Made by a program: the position numbers and the translations under genes. A stretch of DNA of 18,732 nucleotides from an uncultured Clostridia bacterium. Lineage in GTDB: Bacteria > Bacillota > Clostridia > Oscillospirales > Acutalibacteraceae. The notes below the pieces were generated by a model that was not told the origin of the DNA, did no database searches, and saw nothing but the letters and a program-made list of their open reading frames with translations. This document shows, one piece after another, positions 1 to 8,200 of the stretch (the stretch's first letter is position 1; each line of letters begins with the position of its first letter). The stretch lies in contig CALGGQ010000265.1 in assembly GCA_937915775.1 (NCBI GenBank), positions 1 through 18,732 of the forward strand, written 5' to 3'.

Positions 1-464
1 TCATCTATATGGGCTCGTTTTCCAATGTATTGGTACCGGGTATCCGTATCAGTTTTATGGTACTGACAGAGGAAATTGCACAGGCATTTCACGAACAAAA
101 ATACCGTTTTTCACAAACGGCAAGCAAGACGGAACAGATAGCTCTTTGCCAGTACATCCGCGACGGACATATCAACACGCAGACGCGAAAAATACGCCGT
201 CTTTATACAGCGAAAGCAAAAGCCTTTTGCGAGGAATTAAAACGGCAATTACCGGACGCCAAATGCACCATCAGTGAAAACCGATTGCAAGTGCTGCTGA
301 CAAAACCATTTAGAGGCGATACAAATAATTTTGAAAGGAACGGATTATCTGTTCAGATATGGAATTATAAAGACGAAATAATACAGCTTTTGCTCAGTCC
401 CTCCTCCGTCGATATAAACGACATTTCTGATTGTGTTAGTCTTTTAAAATCATGCTTTGAGTAA
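1..464 (+). CDS. MocR/PdxR-type GntR-family regulator with aminotransferase-like domain, C-terminal fragment
   Basis: The open frame runs in from the left edge (reading ..IYMGSFSNVL..), so the gene starts outside the window and the ATG at 9 is internal. About 154 residues remain of a family that is usually 450-480 residues. The segment GSFSNVLVPGIRISFMVL matches the stretch of MocR regulators that normally reads GTFSK..P.LR.GY.VLP. These proteins fuse an N-terminal winged-helix GntR DNA-binding domain, here off the window, to a class I aminotransferase fold that senses PLP or an amino compound and acts in the cytoplasm. The Lys that forms the PLP Schiff base in this motif is Asn here (codon AAT, 21-23). 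The rest (helical linker, then small domain ending LLKSCFE) fits the family C-terminus. The call rests on this motif and on overall shape. It could also be a plain aminotransferase fragment. Confidence 0.72.
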   Translation, partial: IYMGSFSNVLVPGIRISFMVLTEEIAQAFHEQKYRFSQTASKTEQIALCQYIRDGHINTQTRKIRRLYTAKAKAFCEELKRQLPDAKCTISENRLQVLLTKPFRGDTNNFERNGLSVQIWNYKDEIIQLLLSPSSVDINDISDCVSLLKSCFE

Positions 465-512
465 ATAATAGCGTTTGGTGTCCTAACTTTTGGACGGTAG
501 TGCCCTGCCATC

Positions 513-540
513 TTGCACTTTTCTCCTGATTTGGTACAAT
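513..540 (+). promoter_or_regulatory. Sigma-A-type promoter for the small membrane protein gene
   Basis: TTGCAC at 513-518 and TACAAT at 535-540 are separated by 16 bases, close to the housekeeping consensus TTGACA-N17-TATAAT. It lies 53 bases upstream of the ATG at 594, which is preceded by an AGGAGG ribosome site at 580-585. It separates this gene from the regulator fragment, for which I see no strong terminator (only a weak GTCC...GGAC stem near 479-495). Confidence 0.65.
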
Positions 541-593
541 GAACTTGTAAGACATAAACAAATGTTTCAATTCACATTCAGGAGGAAAAGAAA

Positions 594-890
594 ATGAAAA
601 CAAAGGAATTGGTAAAAGGCTTATTACTCTCGGCAGCGGCGATTATCATAGGCTTTGTCGCCATCGCATTTCCGTTTAGACTGTTCAACAATCTGAGCGA
701 CAAAGGCATGCAGCTGCTCTTTATCAGCGAGATTGTGTTATACTTTCTTGTAGCGATGACCTTTATCGCCGTTAGCGAGCTGAAGAAGAAAAAGGCAAGA
801 GCGAGAAAAGAAAAAGAGCTGCAGCGCCGATTTCAGCGTCGTGCAAAGTTCGAGCAAGCGCAAAGAGAATACTACGATTTAGCGGCATAA
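594..890 (+). CDS. Small two-helix membrane protein with a basic, charged tail; unknown function
   Basis: 98 residues. The start is fixed by AGGAGG at 580-585, eight bases before the ATG. Two hydrophobic segments are clear: residues ~9-30 (LLLSAAAIIIGFVAIAFPF) and ~40-62 (LLFISEIVLYFLVAMTFIAV). They are followed by a tail of about 30 residues dominated by Lys, Arg and Glu, and ending in an aromatic YYDLAA. By the positive-inside rule the tail should be cytoplasmic, giving a helical hairpin in the cell membrane with the basic, possibly coiled tail inside. The tail could touch RNA, DNA or lipid head groups, but this is inference only. The gene has its own promoter and terminator, so it is a monocistronic unit. 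I do not recognise a named family. Confidence 0.8.
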   Translation: MKTKELVKGLLLSAAAIIIGFVAIAFPFRLFNNLSDKGMQLLFISEIVLYFLVAMTFIAVSELKKKKARARKEKELQRRFQRRAKFEQAQREYYDLAA

Positions 891-895
891 AATCA

Positions 896-924
896 GGGCA
901 TCGGCGTTAACCGATGCCCCTTTT
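896..924 (+). terminator. Rho-independent terminator, probably bidirectional between convergent genes
   Basis: GGGCATCGG (896-904) pairs perfectly with CCGATGCCC (911-919) around a six-base loop, followed by C and TTTT. It lies 6 bases past the stop of the small membrane gene and 12 bases past the stop of the convergent CAP-domain gene (stop at 936). On the - strand the same hairpin is followed by TGATTTTA, so it may serve both genes. Confidence 0.85.
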
Positions 925-935
925 CAATGCTTCTG

Positions 936-1811
936 TCAGAAGGTAAAGAAGATTTTAATCTTTTTAATAATTTTATTCTTTATCCTTGTAATCGTTTTCT
1001 CAGATGATTTTTTCGTGGTTGCTTTCTTTGTTGTCGTCTCCTTTGCAGATGATTTTGTAGTTGTCGCCTTTGTCGTTGACTGTTTGGTAGTGGACTGCTG
1101 CTTCGTTGTAGAAGCGGCGGTTGTTTTTTCGGTTGTCTGCTTCGTCGTCTGCTGCTTGGTGGTAGCAACAGTCGTTTTCTCCGTCGTCTGCTGTTTTGTC
1201 GTCGCAGCCGTCGTTTTCGGCTCCGTTGCAGACGAGGTTCCGAAATTGACAACGGAATTTACACCGGCAGTCAGGCTGACATCCACCGTCACCTTTTTAG
1301 AGCCGGACGGCGCATAAGAACTGCCGCTGCCGCCGCTGAACGCCTGTGCCCAATAATAAGTACCGTTATATTCAAAGCAGCCGATACCGATAGTGGTAAA
1401 ATTGCTGCTGAGAATATTGGCCCTGTGACCGCTGGAATTCATCCAGCCGTTCATTACCTGTGCGGGCGTCCGCTGACCGTAAGCGATATTCTCCCCTGCT
1501 GCTCTCGTCCATTCAAACGCGGTAAAGCACTGTTCCCCATTCGGTCTGGTGTGCGAAAAGCTCACTGCACTTTCCGCTGCACGCAGCATCGCACCGTCTG
1601 TCAGTGAAGCTGTCATTGTGACAGGCTTCAGACCGTTCTTACTTCTTTCCTGATTCACGAGCTCCAGCACCTCGGAAGCATAGGAATAATTGAAGTTACC
1701 CGATACGGTTTTATACGACGCTGCGCTGACGGAAGCACCCTTCGCCACCACCGCGCAGAGTATCATCATCAAGGACAGAAGAATTGAAATCGACCTTTTG
1801 GCTTTCGCCAT
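936..1811 (-). CDS. Secreted CAP (SCP/PR-1) domain protein with Thr/Lys-rich low-complexity tail
   Basis: 291 residues. The signal peptide is residues 1-31 (KAKR, hydrophobic core, cleavage near SVSAAS). A CAP domain follows at about 48-160, with the family landmarks LVNQERSKNGL, SFSHTRPNG (His87), GENIAYG (Glu107), NGWMNSSGHRANIL (His129) and YWAQAFSGG. The conserved His and Glu residues that line the CAP cavity are present. CAP proteins in Firmicutes are extracellular and usually of unknown activity. Residues 200-273 are a Thr/Lys/Gln/Ser repeat (TTKQQTTEKTT-like), a typical extended wall-spanning linker. The last ~18 residues (TRIKNKIIKKIKIFFTF) are basic and hydrophobic, with no LPXTG, and might hold the protein to the wall or membrane by charge. 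The start is supported by AAAGGAG at 1819-1825 and a promoter just upstream. Confidence 0.9.
   Translation of the reverse strand: MAKAKRSISILLSLMMILCAVVAKGASVSAASYKTVSGNFNYSYASEVLELVNQERSKNGLKPVTMTASLTDGAMLRAAESAVSFSHTRPNGEQCFTAFEWTRAAGENIAYGQRTPAQVMNGWMNSSGHRANILSSNFTTIGIGCFEYNGTYYWAQAFSGGSGSSYAPSGSKKVTVDVSLTAGVNSVVNFGTSSATEPKTTAATTKQQTTEKTTVATTKQQTTKQTTEKTTAASTTKQQSTTKQSTTKATTTKSSAKETTTKKATTKKSSEKTITRIKNKIIKKIKIFFTF
993..1214 (-). repeat. Low-complexity Thr/Lys/Gln-coding repeat in the CAP-protein gene
   Basis: This stretch encodes residues 200-273 of the CAP-domain protein. It is built from imperfect units such as TTKQQTTEKTT and TTKQSTTKATTTK. On the + strand it appears as repeated GTCGTTTTC/GTCGTCTGCTG words. 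It is a linker-type repeat that may vary in length between strains by slippage, and it also produces an open but non-coding frame on the opposite strand. Confidence 0.8.
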
Positions 1812-1840
1812 ATCACCACTCCTTTCAAGTTGGTGACCTC

Positions 1841-1870
1841 ATTATACCATCGTCAAAACACTGTCATCAA
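1841..1870 (-). promoter_or_regulatory. Sigma-A-type promoter with extended -10 for the CAP-domain gene
   Basis: Read on the - strand, TTGATG (1865-1870) and TATAAT (1841-1846) are 18 bases apart. TGG stands directly before TATAAT, giving the TGn extended -10 element. It sits 30 bases upstream of the start codon at 1811. A perfect -10 and a good -35 make this the best-supported promoter in the window, and it shows that the CAP gene is transcribed separately from the operon upstream. Confidence 0.75.
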
Positions 1871-1905
1871 TGCACAAATAATGGGAGCGTTAGCAACATA
1901 TGTTA

Positions 1906-1940
1906 ACAAAAAAGGAAGCAGTCATGAGACTGCTTTCTCT
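1906..1940 (-). terminator. Rho-independent terminator at the end of the cohesin/dockerin operon
   Basis: On the - strand, AAGCAGTC pairs with GACTGCTT around a four-base TCAT loop (arms 1928-1935 and 1916-1923), followed by CCTTTTTTG. It lies about 40 bases past the stop of the mini-protein gene (1975) and before the CAP promoter, marking the 3' end of the operon. The + strand side also carries a pyrimidine-rich tail but has no gene to terminate. Confidence 0.8.
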
Positions 1941-1974
1941 TTTATATCTCACAAACTGCAATAATTGATTGATA

Positions 1975-2289
1975 TTATTGCTGATTGTTTGAATAGTATT
2001 TCATCAGATACGCAAAATCCTTAGCATTTACTATTCCATCATGATTCACATCAATCGGATTATCGTTTCTTTCGTTGATGTGATCGATAAATCTTTCGGT
2101 TTTTTCGTCATCGCACACCATGCAGGTAAATGATACAATTCCAGTATCACAATCAAATGCTGTAATCTGATACTCATGTTCATGGGGAATATCAAATTCA
2201 TTTTCCTGATTGGCAAGAACAATTAATGTGCCGGTAACAAACACAATCATAGCACTTATGATTGCAATGATACTTCTTTTATTATGCAT
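1975..2289 (-). CDS. Secreted mini-protein with one CxxC module and a single dockerin-like calcium loop
   Basis: 104 residues. The N-terminus (MHNKR followed by ~20 hydrophobic residues to VLANQ) is a signal peptide or a single membrane anchor. Residues ~35-72 (HEHEYQI...C...TCMVCD) resemble the cysteine module repeated in the giant protein upstream (H.Y..., then C, then YTC..CG). The C-terminus holds DVNHDGIVNAKDFAYLMKYY, a good match to one dockerin repeat: a DxNxDGxxxxxD calcium loop plus helix. A normal dockerin has two such repeats, so this is either a half dockerin or another EF-hand-like element. AGGAGG at 2295-2300 overlaps the TAG of the preceding gene, nine bases from the start, so translation is probably coupled. 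Last gene of the operon. Function unknown; an accessory ligand or cap for a cohesin is inference. Confidence 0.75.
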   Translation of the reverse strand: MHNKRSIIAIISAMIVFVTGTLIVLANQENEFDIPHEHEYQITAFDCDTGIVSFTCMVCDDEKTERFIDHINERNDNPIDVNHDGIVNAKDFAYLMKYYSNNQQ

Positions 2290-2298
2290 GAGTACCTC

Positions 2299-5200
2299 CT
2301 AACCAATCTGCTCTCTGTTAATGATATTGATTTGATTTGAATAAGCTACTTTCAAATTACCGTCCTTATCATAGTAGGTTACATAGCCTCTCGCAGACCA
2401 GTTGTAGTATGATGTGAACTTCTTGACGTCAACCGTATAAATTCCGTCCTCATTTGACGCTTCAAACTTTGAGGTTGTCAATTTATTGTTGATGTTCAAG
2501 TCAAAGTCAATAGGATTAAACGAACTTGCTTTCTTGTAGTAGAACGCAATGCCTATTGATTCAACCTGACAACCTTCCGGGAAGCCTGCTGCCATTGTAA
2601 ATGAACCGACGTTATTTTCTGCGTCGAGTTGATAATACAAATCTAACGCAGGCTCATCACCAAGAGGCGTCGGAATCATAGGATTCTCATAATCCGTTTC
2701 GTCATACTCAGGTGTTACGGTTACATTTTCACCGTTTTGAAGTTTCTGAAGCACCGTAGCGTTATCATAAACCCATCTGCCGTTAGTACAGCCGAGTTTA
2801 TACGGAACATTCGGTAACAAATCTTCAATCGTTGCGACTTCCGCCCATTCGCTGACGGTCTTTGAAACCTTAGCAGCAACCCAGCCGCTTTCGTTCTCAA
2901 AGGTCAATGTTGCGGACTGCTCCTTAATAAACCTTGCCTCAAAATCAGTATTTGACGTGATTTTAAAGCTGAATGTTTCATCATTTGAACGAATGCGCTT
3001 TGTAACTGTTTCATACCAACCGTCAAACACATAGCCTTCATCTGCCGTTGCCGTCAGCGTCATTGATTCACCGAACAGAACAGAATACTTTTCTGCTATA
3101 TCATAGTTTGAAACACTGATCGTTCCATTATCCGCCTTAACTGTCAGATATAGATACGGCACAAGATTTGATATTGCTGTCAGAATATCGCTTGCAGCAG
3201 CATCAATCGTTGTTTGCGGAATCGACTTATTGGGATAGTCCAAATATGCGTTATAAACGCTTTGAAGCTGCTGATATGATTCCTCAGAATAGTCTGCCGA
3301 ATCATACCCCGTCACCTTTTCAAGAGCCGCCTCAAGAACGCTCATATCATTGGCGTAATCCGTTTCATTATCTATATAGGAATAACCACAATTTACACAG
3401 GTGTGCTTTGTATAGCCCTTTGTATTAGGCGTTGGTGCAATAATCTCTTCAATAAACTGATGGCTTTCTTCCTCGTTCAAGTAGATACTTCCGCTGATAC
3501 AGTTGAACACTACATCATCGTAATCGCTGTTAAATGTATCATCCTGAGAATAGGTAATCGTAATGGGTGAAACGACATATTCATCTGTCAAGACTCTGAA
3601 CATCAGGTTCATTAAAACACCATCAATTGCGATATCGTCCGTCCCATTCCATAAAACAGAAAATGCACCTATGTCGTCTGCGGTTATGGTATCATTGAAG
3701 TTGCCCGGGAATGAGCTTCCCCGCTGCGCCATCATTATTTCAAGCTGTTGTGGGTTATATTCAATATTAATCATATAACCCATAATACCTTTGTTGTTAG
3801 AAATGTTTATCGGTACTGTTACGGTGTCATTGTATTCCGCCGAAATACCGTTCTCTAAATAAACATTTGCCACTTCGCTTACAGCAGATGCGATGATACT
3901 GACCGTACAGCCCGAAGCGGAAAGCACATCTATATTATCATCACAGCTTATCGTGTAACCAAATTCGTAATCACCGCTTTTGGCAAAGTCATTTGCTTTA
4001 AATATCAGATACTTGATTCCAAGAGTTTCAAATATCTCGTTTGGTGCATATGAATTATAGGTGCCCCGGTTATCTTTGACTATTTCAATATTACCCGTAC
4101 TTCTTACGTTGTCCGTATTAACGGAATGCATATTGTCATCGGCATAACCGATAAAGGAAAATGCAGCGTTGTTATAGGTAATACTGTGTATAGCTTCCGA
4201 AAGGCTGACATTTGAACCATTTTCTCCGAGGGAAACGAAGAAAATGCCGCCCGCTGTTACAGTGTCTGTATTTGTATTCAAAACACCGTTGTATTCTGAC
4301 TTTTCATTTTCGTTTGAAATGCTTACTGAAAAACTGGTGCATAACACTTCAACATTAACAAATTCTTCATTAAAGGTATCATCTTGAAGACATGTGACGT
4401 TGATAGTTGTATTACAGGTTTTGGCATTTTCTGCAACTGCAAAATTTAGATACATAAGAATACCGTTGCCGTCAAGGTTCTCCGTACCGTACCAGATTGT
4501 CTTAAAGCTACCTGAAGCAGCGTCACCCTCCAGATTGTCGCTTAATCCGCTTTGAATTAACGTACCGTTTGTAACAGAAATCGGAGTCAGAACGCTTGAA
4601 TCATATTCAAATTCAAAGCCAAATCCGGCTAAACCGGTGTTGTTTCTAATATAAACAGGAACGGTTATTTCTTCGCCTGCCTCTGCCTGTACTGCGTCTG
4701 AATAGACTTTAGGAGGGGCAACATTTCTGATTATAGTCTCACCGCAGCGTGAGCATTGTGCCGTTTCGGTACCGTCAAAATATTCAGAACTGTCATTATT
4801 GAAAACATAGTCGCTTAAACTGTGCCCAAGCGGATTGGTACGATTACTGATATAGGTGTTTCCGCACTCTGTGCAGGTATTCAGCGTATAGCCCCCCTGC
4901 GTACAGGCAGCTTCAACAATAGATGACTGATAATGATGTCCCGTTGCATAGATGATGTCGTCGTATGTATCGCCGCAAGAAGAGCAGGTATAAGTCACAT
5001 AACCTGCTTCCGTACAAGTCGCTTCAACTCTACTTGTTTCGGCATATGCATGACCTGTTGAAGGGATTGCTTCCGTCATAGTCTCGCCACAGACAGAACA
5101 AAGATATACGATATATCCATTTTCAACACAACTTGCATCTACAGTTTCCTGAACAGTATATGAATGAGTATGCTCAACAGGTATTTCTTCTGTATAACAA

Positions 5201-8200
5201 TTACCACAAACACTGCAAGTATACTCAACCACATTATAGGTTACATTTTCCTCAATCACAACGCCTTCGCCATAGCTGTGACCGTTTTCATCCACATAAT
5301 TATCTCTATTTTTATATCCGCAAACAGAACAAACAGCTTCGGTATAGCCTTTTTCCGTGCAGGTCGGTTCTATTGTTTCATAAGATAATAAGTGTTCAAA
5401 ACCTTCAAAAGCTCTTTCATACGCTTCGGCATATTCCTGAATAGCAGAACCCGTACAACCTCTGAGAGTCGCTTGTGAGGGTATTGTATTCGCATTACGA
5501 TAAATGTCTGCGTAGTAGTTATATACTGTCAGACTTTGTAAGGCTGTACACCCTAAGAACGCGCTTTTACCTATTGTTTCTGCATTCTTAGGAACAACAA
5601 CGTCGATAAGCGATGCACACTTATAAAAAGCATATTGTTTAATAGCCTTAACATTTTCCGGAATAGAAATCGCAGTTAACGAAGCACAATTACCGAAAGC
5701 TTCATTGCCAATTACTTCAACAGTATCGGGAATGCTAACACTTTCCAGCGCTGAACAGCCGTTAAAAGTATTGTTGCCGATAGAGGTTATTCCGCTATCT
5801 ATGATAACCGTCTTGATATCCGAATAGAAATTTGCAAAATGCGCACTGGCTCCGTTACTGAAATCGTAAATATTTCCCTCACCAGTGATAGTAAGAGTAC
5901 CCGTTGAGCCATCGAAGGAATAGTACGCGTTTTCACCGCATTTGCCGGTTTCGTTAAGTTGAATTCTCTTTGATAAAGAGAAACTCTCTCCCCTTTCATT
6001 TTCATAATTTACGGTAACATTATAAGTAATACCGTTCTGTTTTGTAATATTGATGCTGTTTGGTTCAATATTAGCGGTGGTTCCGTCAGGATAAGTTGCT
6101 TTTAAGGTAATTTCATTTTCATTTACTGAAGTGGCATCCGTTTCAGTATAAACAACTTCGAGATTATTTGGTGCATACTCGCAAACAAATCCGTTATTGT
6201 TTTTTGCATTGCTTGGGGATTTGTCACAATCGTCATCCCAATAACCGGTTGTATACAAATTGATGTAATACTGTCCATTATAGCTTGAAGAATTATTAGG
6301 CTCTCCACTATTCCAATTAGTATAGCTAAAAGGTTCACCGTTATACCACTCAAAGTTACCGCTACTGTTTCGAATACCCCCAAGCACAACATCTCCGACT
6401 TGTGAAATCAAATTAGTTACAACTGTGTTTTCTTCAGCACCTGTAATAGTCGCTAAATATCCACCATTTGCTTCACAGATATATCTTGCTGCGCTGCAAG
6501 GCACCGTATTATTGTAAAACACATATTTGTTGGTTTTATAATACGATGAAGAAAGGCTTTGCGAATTTATATCATCTAAATCGACACAAGCAATGAACCC
6601 CGGGGTAGTAGAATCAATATTAATATCGTTATACTTACCGTTAGACTTAATAATACAAAGTTGGTTTTCATTATTATTCGCATTATCCGGCTGATTACTA
6701 TCCCACGGATTTTCTGTTACATCGACCGCTTTGCCTGAATACTGCCATTTAAAGCTACTACCGCTGCTTCTCTGTCCTCCGACAATATAATATGTTTTAG
6801 GACCGTTAAGAGAAAGACTTTTCAAAATATTTAAACTATTTGTATCTCCACCCTCTGCGAACTTGAAGTATGCGGAATACAGATTTTTAAAATTAGTATA
6901 CGGCTTGTCAAAGCGCATATACAGTTTGTTTTGATATATAATACTTCTGGCAACAGGAAGAGAATAAGCGTGACTGTCAAGTCTAACGGCATCGCTGTCT
7001 CTTGCAGTTGCACTGTTTCCGGCAAATGCGTTGTTGCCGATGCTTGTAACGGAATCCGGTATAACCATATGATGCACTAAATCGCACCCGTAAAAGGCAT
7101 AATCGCCTATCGTCGTTAATCCGTCAGGAAGATGAATTTCCGTCAGTGACGAGCATTTATAAAATGCAGTAGCAGCAATATTGGTTACGGTGTCCGGAAT
7201 CGTAATATTGGTCAAGTTTTTACAGCCGTAGAACGCTGCTTCCTCAATACCGGTTACACCTTGCGGAATTACCGTCGTTTTGCACCCGGCTCTTAAGACG
7301 CTATCCGCCGTTCTAATAATAGCGTTGCAATTCTCTCTACTGTCAAAAACAGGATTGTTTTCACTAACGGTAATTTGCTCAATACTGTATGACCAGTAAA
7401 AAATACCATAACCGATATTGGTAACGCTTTCGGGAATTGTCACGCTGATAAGTCCCGGGCAGTCACTGAATGCATAATTACCGATACCCGTAATTCCGTT
7501 CTCAATAACAACTTCCTTAATTGCAGATTGATTTGAAAAAGGCGTTTGCCCATATGTATAACTGTTGATATTCCCTGTTCCGCTGATGGTAAGGATACCT
7601 GTAGCAATTTCAAAGGAATAGACGGCGTTATCACCGCAAGAGCCTGTTACAACGGTCATATCTTCCGTTCTTGTTTCTCCGCAGACGGAGCAAGTATATT
7701 TAACCGTTCCGTTTTCCGTAAAGGTGGCTGCTTTTGTTATTTCACCATCATTCCAGCTATGGTCGCCTATTTCGGTTTCGTCGCCAATATAACTTTCTCC
7801 GCAACGCGAACAAGTATAGGTGGTATAGCCTCCTGCCTGACAGGTCGGCGCCGTTACGGTTGGAACATAGTTATGACCAAGCGGCTCAATATCCTCTTGC
7901 GGTGTTAATACTATACCGCAGACCGAACAATGCTCGCCTGCTGCTTTACCTGATTCCGTGCAGGTTGCGGCAACTGCTTCGTCAACGACAGCCGTATGAC
8001 CAAGCGGTTCAAGCTCATCAGAGATATAGCTTTCACCACAACGTGAACAGGTGTATATTGTATAGCCCTGTTCAGTACAGGTAGGCGCCGTTATAACAGA
8101 AACATATTGATGTCCGGGAGAGGTAATATCCTCCTGCGGCGTTATAACTAAACCGCATACAGAACAGTGTTCCCCTGCTGTTTTACCCGATTCCGTACAG

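Noticed and set aside
1015..1317. Open frame of 100 residues on the + strand, Val/Phe/Cys-rich
   Set aside because: It is the mirror of the Thr/Lys repeat in the CAP-protein gene; the odd composition comes from the repeat, and there is no ribosome site.
1850..1858. TTGACG directly before the CAP promoter -10 as its -35
   Set aside because: Only four bases separate it from TATAAT; the TTGATG at 1865-1870 has the right 18-base spacing.
7546..8084. Overlapping + strand frames opposite cysteine array A
   Set aside because: They reflect the periodic repeat on the coding strand, with no start signals or family resemblance.
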